Source: Leptodontidium sp. MPI-SDFR-AT-0119
Lineage: Eukaryota > Ascomycota > Leotiomycetes > Helotiales > Leptodontidiaceae
NCBI GenBank assembly: GCA_020726505.1
Contig: JAHLEZ010000001.1
Coordinates: forward strand, 2,356,001 to 2,420,000
Direction: 5' to 3'
DNA: 64,000 nt
The notes under the pieces were generated by a model that saw only the letters and a list, made by a program, of their open reading frames with translations, was not told where the DNA came from and made no database searches. Shown here one piece after another: positions 21,968-33,180 of this stretch. A program made the translations under genes and the position numbers. The stretch's first letter is position 1. Every line of letters starts with the position of its first letter.

Positions 21968-24148
21968 CTACACCTCATAATAGTAATCCTCGTCCAGACC
22001 CTCTCTGCTGGGGACGACGCCAGCGCCCTCAGGAGGTCCAGCATATCCATCATCTAATCGGACATTCAAAAGACGGATCTTCAGCCCATACTCGCTGACT
22101 AGGTTGACTAACTTGTTCGTTTCCGCCGTAATTGGTGCTTGGTTCAACAGCATTAAAAGACCATCGAGCCATTCTGATGCAAGGCTGTGGGTTGGTGGCA
22201 TCAAAGTCAAGATGGCCCGCTCAGTAGCATCTTGATGTGAAGACTGCGACTTGTTGTCTGAACCACCAACGAAACTGTTGATGGTAATTTTGGTTGTTGA
22301 GCTTTGTTTCGGTGTGTGAGAGAGCGATTTGAGTGTCGAGGTTGTTGAAATACTTGAGCTGTCATCCGTTGCAGCAGAGACGTTCGAAACGACAGAGCTG
22401 ATCGTACTTAGATCTATCTTCTCACTCAGCTCATCCAATGGAGGCTCCTTTGTTGTCTGAGCATCAAAGTCCGCATAGTGAAGATATCGGCGGTTGTGTG
22501 ACAGGCGCACATATCTATATGTGGTCGATGATGTTCTTTGGGTGCCGTTGCGATAGGTATCGTTTTTGTTTAGGAGAGATCTTGGGAACCAAGCCCCAGA
22601 CAAGAGACAACGTATCCTCTGCTCCTTCACAAACTGCAGAGCTTCGTGCTTCAGCTCATCTCGGACTTGGTGCAAGTGCTGGCCCCATTCATCCTCAAAA
22701 GTAAGCTCGAGCAGCTCCATTTGCAGTTCGCGTAAGCGCGCGTACTCAAACTCCCCAAGCTCTTCCTCCACTTCCTGAACGTCCTTCGTTCTCGAAGCCT
22801 GCCCAACCACTTGTTCAATCAATATCCTAACCAGCTCTGCCACCTTATCAAAATCGTCCTGTTCGGCACCAGTGGATTTCCATAACCTGAAAAACGCCTG
22901 TAAACTCGCAGTGTGTAGCCGAGACCATTGTAATAGGAGCGGGCGGAAGATTTTGTCGTAATTCTTCATTCCATCCAAAATCAGGTAACTCTTCGCATCC
23001 TCGACATCCGACTTATCAACCTCGAAATGTTCGTACAGGATGGTCGTCACAGCCAGACTAGACCGTGCAATTGGGCATCGTTCGTTCATCGGCCGTGAAG
23101 ACTGTTCCAGAAGTAGCTTTTGAAATCCGTCCTCCTGTTTTCGCACATAATCTGTAAAGTCCATCATACCCAGAAATCCAGCTGTATCAAACTCCCATGC
23201 AGGGCTCTCTGTTTCAAACCCCAATCGCCGCCATTTTTCTGGATTGTGCCGCCTGCTCCCTTTCTTCGATGAATCTGCCGCCATCTCTTCTATCCTTGGT
23301 GTTCCTCCGCTGCCATTCAGATCTTTTCGCTCTGGCGCACTGGCCAAATGTAATCCTTTCAAAGCCCGTCGGTGTTCTGGTCTTTCGAGGTCCACTTTCA
23401 CATCTCTCCATTTCCTTAGCAGAACCTTGGTTAAAGCCTGGAATTCTAAAAGCGGATGTGCCAAATCTTGAAGGGCAGAGCTCTGCATTAGGACGTATAC
23501 CGCCTTGATGACACCTAGATCCTGTAACCTCTTTATGAATTTTGGCCATTCCTCCCCCGTCCCGCTGCTCTTCCCTACTCCGTCCTTTGGATTGCCGCTG
23601 TCGTTCGTAATCGCGTCTCGCATCAGGGCGTTGAGCAACATCAACGCATTGGCGCATAGGGCATGGTCAGCAGAATTGAGCTGCGAAACTACCATCTCAA
23701 AGAACTGAGGATATACAGCCACTGCAGGTTTCAGGGCTCGAAATCCAAACGCCCCTGGTGTCCTTATAGCCCCTCTCGACGACTGCGGATGGGACACGAT
23801 AGCCACCAGAATCGACATTGCCCCGCGCAAAATATTGACCAGAGGATGCACCACAATGAGCTCGACCACCCTTTCCACCAATTCTCCCGCCCCTGTAGAC
23901 TCGAATATCTCCCAGCCCATATCAACTTCGAGAAGACGGCTCAGCGATTGGAGAGAGTATGCGAGGGTATTTCCACCAGTAGACATGATAAGACGGCGCA
24001 AGATGTTGAGACCGCCAGAGGAAATGAAGACATCTGCGAAGGCAGGATCGTTGATCGAGGATTGCAGCTTGAAGACTGCCATCTTGCGCATGGCATCTTC
24101 GTCGCTAGAGAGGCGCGAGAGGAGGGCGGGGATGTCTGCTTGATCCAT
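21968..24148 (-). CDS. ELMO/CED-12 family protein
   Basis: A single uninterrupted frame of about 726 codons from MDQADIPALLSRL (24148). The same frame runs 84 codons further up to 24400, but the upstream part lacks similarity and is probably leader. Armadillo-like helical repeats cover roughly residues 1-300. The ELMO domain follows (EFDTAGFLGMMDFTDYVRKQ, RCPIARSSLAVTTILYEHFEV, about 310-460). A PH-like domain is interrupted by a Ser/Thr-rich insert (YRYVRLSHNRRYLHYADF onward). The C-terminus ends EDYYYEV. ELMO proteins work with DOCK-type exchange factors to activate Rac or Cdc42 GTPases in the cytoplasm, affecting actin and polarity. The frame is intact. The window also holds a Cdc42-like fusion gene, but 22 kb away. 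Confidence 0.9.
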   Translation of the reverse strand: MDQADIPALLSRLSSDEDAMRKMAVFKLQSSINDPAFADVFISSGGLNILRRLIMSTGGNTLAYSLQSLSRLLEVDMGWEIFESTGAGELVERVVELIVVHPLVNILRGAMSILVAIVSHPQSSRGAIRTPGAFGFRALKPAVAVYPQFFEMVVSQLNSADHALCANALMLLNALMRDAITNDSGNPKDGVGKSSGTGEEWPKFIKRLQDLGVIKAVYVLMQSSALQDLAHPLLEFQALTKVLLRKWRDVKVDLERPEHRRALKGLHLASAPERKDLNGSGGTPRIEEMAADSSKKGSRRHNPEKWRRLGFETESPAWEFDTAGFLGMMDFTDYVRKQEDGFQKLLLEQSSRPMNERCPIARSSLAVTTILYEHFEVDKSDVEDAKSYLILDGMKNYDKIFRPLLLQWSRLHTASLQAFFRLWKSTGAEQDDFDKVAELVRILIEQVVGQASRTKDVQEVEEELGEFEYARLRELQMELLELTFEDEWGQHLHQVRDELKHEALQFVKEQRIRCLLSGAWFPRSLLNKNDTYRNGTQRTSSTTYRYVRLSHNRRYLHYADFDAQTTKEPPLDELSEKIDLSTISSVVSNVSAATDDSSSISTTSTLKSLSHTPKQSSTTKITINSFVGGSDNKSQSSHQDATERAILTLMPPTHSLASEWLDGLLMLLNQAPITAETNKLVNLVSEYGLKIRLLNVRLDDGYAGPPEGAGVVPSREGLDEDYYYEV

Positions 24149-24975
24149 TGTGTCGCGTGGGGTGGGTGCTTGCGACAATTCGCGATTAGGATGCAGAGAC
24201 TGGATTGAAGGCTTTAGTCGAGAGCATTGGCAATTGGAGGAGAGCGATTGTATCTGCCAGGAGAGGTTGAGCGTGGTGTTGAGTTGGGACGGACATCTGG
24301 TCTGCATCAGAATTTCGGTTTCCAATAAGTCGCGTCGGAAGTGGAAAGTCCGTGCGGGTGAGACTGGAAAGGGGCTCGGCTGTGGGGCATCGTCGATCAT
24401 CTCCCCCCTTTTGTTTGTTGACTTAACCGAGGCTTCTATTTACTCTAACGGATTCCCTGAGCTCGACTGTGGAAGAGAGAAAATAGGTCAGAATGGGACC
24501 TTTCTTTGGGGCCAAGTGATCACGCGAATAACATGTGGAGATTGAAATGATCACGAATGCCAGCTTCTCAAAACACTCAACTATTGAAAGCAGGTAACCC
24601 ACATTGCAGAAACTGAGAAATAACATTCAAGTGAGCATTCAGTCAACATGAGGTAAGAGGGGGAAGACGGTCTTTTTCGAGGAATCTCGACCGCCGTTCG
24701 GCGGCGGACCAGAACAGGAAATTATCATAAGCTTGAAACAGAGTAGAGAAATTTCGCATTGACGAAACTAGTCTCGGATGAAATATCTCTAATGAAAAAG
24801 GTTCTTACGATTGCTTGTTTTCTCCTCTCAGTGGCGCAGTGATGGATATATAATGGCAGTAGATTTCTCTAGGAAGTCGAACATCTGCACACATCTTATC
24901 AAATACACAGATCAAATACACAGCACTTTTGAAAACCACATCTCTTTGAATTTCTTGGTGTCCACTCATTTCAAA
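24149..24975. other. divergent upstream region
   Basis: Lies between the ELMO gene (minus) and the dehydrogenase pseudogene (plus). No additional gene recognised. Confidence 0.5.
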
Positions 24976-26152
24976 ATGAAGGAAGTGATCAACCATTCAG
25001 GGCCTAGGGTCGTGATGAGAGACTCTCCAATTCCAGAACCTGACGACGATCAAGTCCTCATCAAAGTCATCGTCTCGGGCATGAATCCCAAAGATTGGAA
25101 AGCCCCAGAGCTAGCACAGATGTATACCGAAGGTCCTATGTACGAGATGGTGAAACCGATCAAAGATGGGCTCAACCAAGGCGATGATATTGCAGGGATT
25201 GTGGAGAAAGTCGGGGCAAATGTGGTAGAGTTCAAGGTGAGTACTAAAGTATGCGGGAGCATTCGAAAGCTGATATACATAGCCTGGTGATCGAGTGGCA
25301 GCTTTCCATAAAATGGTGACGCCCCATGGCTCGTATGCAGAGTATGCGATTGCATGGGGCTATACAACCTTCCATCTCCCGAAACATACGTCCTTCGAAG
25401 GTTGGTCTATTCACGGCATATGTATTAAAGGCATTCGCTAATCCACTTCCAGAGGCAGCAACAATCCCTCTGGCAGCTCTCACCGCAGCTGTGGTATTAT
25501 ATCGCGAGCTTGCCTACCATGTCCCTGGACACCAGCCACAACCTCAATCCCCTTTGTGATATACGGAGGAAGCACTGCAGTTGGATCTTTTGCAATCAAA
25601 TTGGCACAAAACAGTAACATCCACCCCATCATTACAGTTTCTGGTAAAGGCTCTCATTACGTGGAAACTCTCATCGACCGAAGCTAAGGCGACACCATCA
25701 TCGACTACCGAGACGGTATGGAGAATGTCATTAAGAAAATCCAAGAAGCGATCAAAGCCACGGGTCATGATGAGGTCAGACACTCCATTGATGCTGCGAT
25801 CGTACAGATAAGTGCGGACACGCTCAAAGCAGTCGTCGCGCCAGGTGGGCAAATAATCTTTACGTACCACAATGAGTTTGATGTCTCCCCTGCAGTGGAA
25901 TCTCAGCCAACTGTTGGCATGGTACATGGCCGGATTGGAAACCAGCCGGTTGGGGACGCGAGGGAGCTCGGCTATATCTTCTGCAGGTATTTCACTCGGG
26001 CTCTTCAGCTGGGGACTTTCTCGGGCCATCCGTATGAAGTGCGTGAGGGAGGGTTGGAAGGAGTTGAGCAGGCGTTGAAGGACCTGAAGGAAGGTAAAGC
26101 GAGCGCGACTAAGTATGTTATTCCTATCGCGGATACTCCTGGATTGGGTTAG
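24976..26152 (+). pseudogene. zinc-type alcohol dehydrogenase/enoyl reductase-like gene, degenerate
   Basis: Medium-chain dehydrogenase family resembling fungal trans-acting enoyl reductases and ToxD-like proteins. It starts MKEVINHSGPRVVMRDSPIP, then VSGMNPKDWK and GDDIAGIVEKVG, and after an intron (about 25236-25290) PGDRVAAFHKMV. A second intron ends near 25452 before AATIPLAALTAAVVLYREL. The nucleotide-binding motif VIYGGSTAVGSFAIKLA follows. One base is lost near 25551-25556, moving QPQPQSP out of frame with VIYGG. TAA at 25685-25687 interrupts ETLIDRS-stop-GDTIIDYRDG. The remainder to 26152 is well conserved (GGQIIFTYHNEFDVSP, EVREGGLEGVEQALKDLKEGKASATKYV). NADPH-dependent reductase in origin; as read it cannot be translated through. 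Confidence 0.75.
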
Positions 26153-26392
26153 ACTTGTGCTCAAGCTTGGTCAATGCCATGAGGTTTTGCGGGCACAGGC
26201 AAAAAAATCAGTGGAAAGAATGGCACAAATGTCTTGATGGCAGGATGCCTTCGGAAAGCAAGGCTGTTTAACCCGAAGTATTTCATTTCCGTAGCATAGC
26301 GCTCCCCTTCAAAAGTATACGAGTATTTCGAACTACATTACCAGTTAGAGACCGCGAAGTCGGCCTCGATTTGCCCTTTCTACCACCGCATT

Positions 26393-28251
26393 CTACGCAT
26401 GCTTCTCATCCGCAGCACCTTCGAAGTGCAGAATCTCATGTTTCGGCATCTCCAATGGCTCCAACTCAGAATCTCCAGAGAATAGACGATCAATGGCCTC
26501 GAGTTCCAAGCCCTTCGTCTCAGGGAAGAAGAGATAGATAATCGGTACCCAGAGAGCGTTGAGGACAGCGAAGATGATATAAGTTTTCCACCCAATGTTT
26601 TGAATTGCAATTGGCGTAATCTGCACGATCATCTGTGTCACAACGTCAGCTCAGTGTAGCTAAGAACGACCGACTGAAACTCACGTAGTTGAAAATCCAA
26701 TTCGCAGCAGTTGATATGGATGAACCCCGCTGGCGGAGACGCAGGGGAAGAATTTCGGAGCTTAATCACGTGTTAGTCTTTACTTGGAGGTGGGATGTGA
26801 GGAGCAAGAAACTTACGGGTAGACCCATACGGTAGCTTGAAAACCGATGGTGAAGGCGCCTTGGAATACGAAAAGCATAGCTGCTGCACCGATTCCGGCA
26901 CTGTGTGCAATTGATGTGCCGTTCTGAACTTGGAAAATTAAAGCTGCTTGTACAGCCATCACAGCTGCCATCACACTAATCATAGAGAGTAGCTAGAATT
27001 TATTAATTCTATGGCCTCATGGCTTTGGGGAAGAGGTGGTGCTTACCAGGGGCCTTCGCCCAATACGATCAATGAGAAACCATGGGATGAATGATGCGAC
27101 AAAGAACCAGGTTTGAAGATAACCGCTCATCAGGGAAGACATATGTGAATCAAAGCCGATGGACTTTTCAAATAACCTGTTAAGTGTCAGGCCGTGCTCT
27201 AGTGGCTCCAGTGGACTCGATATGAATCAATGCACTTACGTTCCCGAATAATATATAATGGCGTTGATACCCCCTAGTTGTTGGAAAGCTTGAATGCCAC
27301 AAGCAATGAGCAGACGCCTCTGGCTCTTGATGTGATCATTCTTGAGTAAATCTTTCCACGAGCCAGCTCCAATTGACGCCTCATAAGCGACAGTTTGCAG
27401 AATCTCGCTATGCAGTCTTTGCACTGCAACCTCATCTTGAGCACCTCGTAGTCTTTGTAGAACTTCAAGACATTCGTCAGGTCTGTCATGTGCAGCGAGC
27501 CATCTTGGAGACTCCGGAATGATCCAAAGGATGAATAACATCGGAACCAAGAATATGCATTGAAGTATTGTGGGAATCCTCCATGCAAAGCTGCTGGTGT
27601 GTTTTGAGAAGGCATAGTCGATCCAGTAGACGAAGAAGATGCCAAAGTTGAGAGTGGAAAGCTGTGCGCAAACGACTAAAGTCGTTTCATCAGCGTTCCG
27701 CTCTGTATTTTCATCATCTTGCACGACTTACATATTCCTCTTGTTGCTTTGGGCGAAAATTCAGCCTGTAGAACAGGTACCGTAGAGTTGATGGCACCCA
27801 TCCCAACCCCAGAAACAATTCGAGCCACGATCATCTGGGAATTCTCAGTTTCACTTCGTCCAAGAAGCAATATGAGGGACCAACCTGTGCGCGGCTATAT
27901 GAGGTGGCTTGTAGCACTGCTCCAATAATCATGACTATGACGCCTGCGCCAATACTTTTGCGTCGTCCGAGCTGCTCACCAACGGCAGCGGTGATGACAG
28001 CTCCAAAGAAACATCCGACCTCGTAGATTGCCACGATAAGCCCGACCATGGTAGCATCGGGCTTGTCGAACGTGTCTATGAAAGGTTTGCCATTGACTAA
28101 TGGCCATCAGTAGACCGAGAGGTGTGTTTTGATGGGATGAAGACTTACCAAGGCCACCCATGAGTCCATTGTCAAATCCTATGAGGAGGAAGCCAAGAGA
28201 TGTCAAGACAGTGACAGCGCCCAAGAGGCCACGGCCTCGAAGCTCGAACAT
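26393..28251 (-). CDS. MFS sugar transporter
   Basis: A 12-helix sugar-porter family protein that reads intact over several introns. Start chosen at 28251 (MFELRGRGLLGAVTVL); an upstream ATG at 28269 is in frame. Family signatures in order: GFDNGLMGGLVNGKPF (junction near 28105-28145), AVGEQLGRRKSIGAG, ARIVSGVGMGAINSTVPV, PESPRWLAAHDR with LRG, QAFQQLGGINAIIYYSG, DRIGRRPL, PLRLRQRGSSISTAANW and FFPETKGLELEAIDRLF. These match hexose- and lactose-permease-like transporters of fungi. The substrate cannot be told. It is divergent from the SMP-30 gene, so sugar import and lactone hydrolysis may be linked. Confidence 0.88.
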
Positions 28252-29122
28252 GTTGATCGACAGAGACAAAGATGGGAAATGTTTCCGAGTGAGATTTAAT
28301 TCTTTGAAAGGAGGCTTTGTGTGTGCCAGTGCAGATCAAAAAGGGGAGGGCGGGAGGTTCTTATATCTGCCAAAGCTCAGCTCTCGGCGTCCGAAGCGTG
28401 GATTGTTCGTATTGAGCGGTAAATGCTGTTAAGTAGCAATGTGTCTTAGTGCAAGTTATCTCCTCAATGAACAGGTACAGTAACTGAAAAACTGGAGATA
28501 TGGAGGATGCGGGGAGAGCCGTCAGGCTCTGCATGAGGAGGTCCCGGGTCGGCAAATGCTTTGACCTACTCGTACGCTAGGGCAAGCCACAACTCTGTAG
28601 CAACTAGTCAGTGGTCACCGCCTAGAGGAGCTCAGGGGTTGGGAGTGAGATGTAGGATCTGGGTTCTGGGATGCAAGCTCTCGGTTCCGGAAAAGCAAAA
28701 TTTCCTAGCCTCCTTCATTCAATGCCGACGACATCCAAGCAACTACAAAGCACTCTTAACAACGAATATGTTCCTGGTGACGGCTACTATTCTAGATATC
28801 TAGACTATGTCAATAGATCAAGGAATATTCCAGCGCAAGACATGCCTCGGACCAGGTACATGACTGACGACGACAAAACACCCGTCACGTACGAGTGAGG
28901 ATGCACGCCAGGGGTGGATTTGTCGGGCTTTGACGGCGAGAGCCCCAGAAAACATGCATCAAACAACAACCAGCTCGATGAGGGGAACTGGAGCTATCCC
29001 CACCGGCAATCGATCAAAAATGTGGTAACAAACTATTGAGCTATTTTAACGATAACAATAATCCGCCTCGTTTTTACAAGATATTCTACACAGGAAATCA
29101 CAATATTCAAAACCAAGTCAAA
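28252..29122. promoter_or_regulatory. divergent upstream region of sugar transporter and SMP-30 gene
   Basis: 871 bp between two divergent starts. Short frames show no domain. No specific operator is evident. Confidence 0.45.
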
Positions 29123-30169
29123 ATGCCAGCTTCAAGCCCATTCAAAATCTACAACGAGGCGTTCAAGGAGATCTTAGGCACAACTCCTCAGCTGGAATGT
29201 CTCTTAGAGGATAAGACCTGCCCATTCGCTCATGAAGCAGGTGTCTTTATCCCCGAAGACAATACCCTGTTCGTCACAAGCAACCAATTCCAGGATCCAG
29301 CCGACGGCCAGAAAACAATCCAGATATCCAAAGTCACTTTCAACAATGGATCAGCGACCTGCGAGAAGATCGAAACAGAGAATGTCCCCATGGCCAATGG
29401 AGGCGTCAACTTTAAAGATGGGGTCCTGTTCTGTGCCCAGGGGACAATATCGAACCCTGGGGGTTTAGCATTCATGTCGTCATCCCCTCCCTATCAATCC
29501 TCATTGCTCATCTCGAGTTTCTACGGACGCAACTTCAATTCTGTCAACGATGTTGTGGTTCACACGGATGGTTCCATCTGGTTCACCGACCCGAATTATG
29601 GCCATGAGCAAGGGATTCGACCACGGCCATGCCTTCCGAATCAAGTCTATCGATATGATCCCACATCGAAAGCAATCAGAGCTGTAGCTGATGGCTTCGG
29701 GAGGCCGAACGGATTATGTTTCAGCCCTGACGAAAAGACGCTTTATGTCACCGACACGGATTGGATACATGGGGATGGTAGTGCTGATGACACTCGGGCC
29801 TCGACGATGTAAGTACATTCCATTTCTCAGGCAAATAAAACCCCCTCACAATCACTTGACAGTTATGCCTTCGACATCGCTCTCTACTCCGGACAACCGT
29901 TCTTGATCAACCGAAGACTATTCGCTTTTGTCGCTGCTGGGGCTCCTGATGGTATCAAGTGCGATATGGATGGCAACGTTTACAGCGGCTGTGGAGACGG
30001 GGTAAATGTTTGGTCGCCTGGCGGAGTTCACTTGGGAGTTGTGGAAGTAGAAGGAGGAGTTGCGAATTTCTGCTTTGGCAGGGAAGGCGAGCTCTTCATC
30101 CTGAACGAGCATAAACTGTGGCGTGCACAGCTTGGTGATCATGTCAGGGGTGCACTTCTGAAGATCTAG
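29123..30169 (+). CDS. SMP-30/gluconolactonase-like protein
   Basis: Starts MPASSPFKIYNEAFKEILG. One intron, 29809-29862, joins DTRAST to IYAFDIALYSGQPF. Beta-propeller landmarks of the SMP-30/lactonase family are present: FAHEAGVFIPEDNTLFVTSN (metal-site Glu), SVNDVVVHTDGSIWFTDPNYGHEQG (Asn and Asp of the metal site), GFGRPNGLCFSPDEKTLYVTDTD and GAPDGIKCDMDGNVYSGCGDGVNVW. These enzymes hydrolyse sugar lactones or related esters using a divalent metal. No signal peptide is seen, so cytoplasmic action is likely. The frame is intact to the stop at 30167-30169. It is divergent from the sugar transporter and convergent with the amidohydrolase. Confidence 0.88.
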
Positions 30170-30930
30170 TTATTGGGTGTTCAAGTTACCTGGGTAGTAT
30201 CTTGGGTGGTTATAACAGGTCAAGAATATATCCGTGAGGTGTTCATCAAAGCAGGAATGTTAGTAGCAGAAGCCAAATTTCAGCAAGTATGTCTGGTCAA
30301 AAATGAACTAAACCGTGGCTTCACCTATTCATGTGCAGTCAGTCCATCGCCCAGTGAACGAAAACAAGCATTATGCAGGCATGACTTCGTTTCCCCAGCT
30401 TTGCTCCACTCTCCACAAATCGAAGCCCAATTTCAAGCTCCGGCAAATGAACTCCAAACTAAACTTTCCGTACCCTCGGAGTAAGACCGATTCTCTATCG
30501 GAGTCCCACCGATATCTTCGAAACAAGTGTCGGGTTTTGAAGGGCGTCCTCCGTGTCAACCCCGCTCTCTAATGGACTTTAACTGCCTAGAAATGCTCTA
30601 ACTGTTGCATAACCCAGTGGCTGAATGCGGGGTAGGTTTGGTGATGGAGAAGCTTAGATGTTATTGATCTAATGGAGGAGAGTAGTTCGTGTGTTCGACA
30701 AGTTGGTTCTCCGCAGCCCCCCTGAATTTAGCGAGCTGGGTTCACTTGCCTCAAATTAGCCTACAACACTCATGACCCGTATCGATGGCTAGAAAAAGTG
30801 GAGAAGTTCAGCACCATGTAGTCGCACATCCACATCCTAACAGCCATGTTACGATATTCTAACATGTTATTTTTTGCTAATTTCAGCCCAATATCTTCGC
30901 ATCCTCGTTCCCCTTCATCAATCGGTTTTC
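30170..30930. other. intergenic, convergent 3' ends
   Basis: No gene recognised. Plus-strand frames at 30173-30572 overlap each other and lack domains. Confidence 0.5.
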
Positions 30931-32184
30931 TCAACTAGAAATACCCTCGACCCACACCTTTACAACCTTCCTCGTATTCCTAATATCAACAGTTGGATCC
31001 GCACTCAACAGAACCATATCTGCTCTCAATCCAGGCTTGATAGCTCCTCGATCTTCCATCTGGAAAATAGAAGCTGGAATCGAAGTGGCAGCTTCTATTG
31101 CTTGGCTTGAAGTGAACCCAGCAGATACCATCATGGCGAGCTCTGAATGCAGTGATTCGCCGAATGGCGGATTGGCTAGAACGTATGGGCTTTCATTGCT
31201 GTCTGTTCCTGCGGCTATTGGGATATCGGCACCGAGGAGAGCTTTTGCACTATTTGCAACGTTCGTGTACATGAAGAATGGTTCACCTGTGTTGTTGATG
31301 GTTGACTAAATATGGATTAGCAAAAGTATAGAAACGTGGAGATTGCGATATATACCTGCATCGTCAGCAGATTGGGGACGACTTTGATATTGCTTGACGT
31401 GATGTTGTTGATCACAGCACCATCCAATGCTTTGTCAGTTGGTGCGTAGGTGACAATATCGATGCCCGTTCTCGCTGCTTGAGCATAAAGTGCGTACGAT
31501 TTGGCTTCAGCAATTACTTGCAAGCCTTTCTCATGAGCCGCCTTGACTATCTGGAATCAAAATTAGCTTCGAGGAATTCAAGTGGATCAATGCGTGACAA
31601 ACCGCCTTGATCGTTGCATCATCTGGTCCCAACGGGTCCAAAAACAACTTGAAATAATCCACCCCCTCAGCCATTCTGGCCGCAACAAACGCTCTCCCAG
31701 CTTCAGGAGTAGGGATGAAAGAATCAATTGGAAATCCCGGAAGGCGACCAATTTTGGTCCCACTGACAGTTCCCACAGCCCCTGAACCTTGAACATCCGT
31801 AACACCATGCTCACCACATTTCATCACAGCATCATAAGGATAAGTGCCTATATCTAACGCAGTAGTAACTCCATACTTCTGCAATGTCGATAAATACGCA
31901 CAGTCCGTAAGACGCACATTCGAATCGATCAGCCCTGGAATCAGATAACCCCCTTTGCCATTCATGATTACAGCCCCAACTGAGTTGGAATCCGAGATCA
32001 TACCATCAATAATTACAACCGTACTCCTAGTCTTAGGAAACTTGCGTCCATCCCAAACCAGTACGTTCGTGATGGCTGTTTTTCGATGCGTTACTGTTCC
32101 GGCGTGATGGTGATGATGGCCGCGACATCCTGATAAAACGATCTGAATGAGGGGAAATAAAGCAATTAAGATGTGTAGATACAT
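30931..32184 (-). CDS. secreted amidohydrolase-family protein lacking metal-binding histidines
   Basis: Starts at 32184 with a signal peptide (MYLHILIALFPLIQIVLSG) followed by CRGHHHHHAG. Two introns are clear: one joins ATIKA to IVKAAHEKG (about 31554-31603), the other joins LLTMQ to STINNTGEP (about 31309-31356). The fold is that of imidazolonepropionase-like amidohydrolases: GGYLIPGLID, YGVTTALDIGTYP, then IPIAAGTDSNESPY, AGFTSSQAIEAATSIPA and GLRADMVLLSADP. The HxH after PGLID is replaced by N-V-R, the His of the VAHA-type segment by Glu (IAEAKSY), and the His of ITHAP by Tyr (VTYAP). The Asp of AGTDSN remains. The frame is intact. It is probably inactive as a metal hydrolase, or uses different chemistry. 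Confidence 0.85.
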
Positions 32185-33180
32185 GATATGATAGCTGGAT
32201 GGCTGCCAGGGAATGTTGTGATGAGGTCGCAAACTTCGAATGTAGCGCTGCTCCTGAAACGCAAACTTTCCCACAGGCGCTCCCGCCCCGCTTCGGGGCT
32301 GCACGGGGCACGGAGAAGACCTGGACCCTTCAAAAGAGACATGTACCAAATAGTTCAGGATTTATATATATAAACAAATTAGTTACAGACGGTAGTGTCT
32401 AAAGGGCGAAATTATAAAGCATTCGAGTAGCAAATTACAAAGCAGATCTCAAGTGTACCCAGGTAGTCTGTAGTGATGCCCAGGCGCACAGAAGGACAGA
32501 AGTCTGAATGAGCTAGATCCAGCCTGTGACTTTTCCTGGTGTAGGAGGAAGCTAAGAACCCATAAGAAAATGCTTTCGAGTAAAAGAAATGGTTTGGTTA
32601 AACTTTAAAGACAAGAGAATTACTCGTAAGTCCGCTGACAAGCGAGCGAGCGCCGGTTCCTTGAATTAGAAACTTTTACTCTGTTTCTGAAAATCCCTTC
32701 TTGAAAACCACAGGTACCCCAAATAAACACCTAGAATACTGTATGAAATCTTCGCTCTTCTAGATGTGTAAGATAATGCAAAGGTATTAGAATTTGGGAA
32801 GAAGGCGTGCATGGACTAATGTGAAGCCGAACCACCACTTTCCAACCAAAGTAAACAAACCTTGGAGTCAAGAGAACCAAAATTCCTCGGCTCAAGCCCG
32901 TGAAAAATGATTCTCACTTAAGCATCATATGCTTATAGGCGCTATGAAAGAACATTTGGTAGTAGTTCAAACTGGTTGCTGCTGATTTGTTCAAGTTCTT
33001 TGATTAAAGTCACGGGGCCCGCCTTGATCGAAAAAGGGGGAATTTTCTTTACATATCTCCATGCTTCATAACACAACGGGCCAGCCACGAACACACAACT
33101 CTGGCCAAGTCACCAGAGAACAATAAAGCCCTAGAACGCCTCCAAAAACACCTCAAGACCACGTCAAAGCAAGCAACAAG
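32185..33180. other. intergenic
   Basis: About 1 kb between divergent genes. No coding domain recognised. The part next to 33181 is pyrimidine-rich and may hold the promoter of the small Cys-rich gene. Confidence 0.45.

Noticed and set aside
24149..24400. 84-codon N-terminal extension of the ELMO protein
   Set aside because: In frame but without similarity to the family; MDQADIPALLSRL is the typical start.
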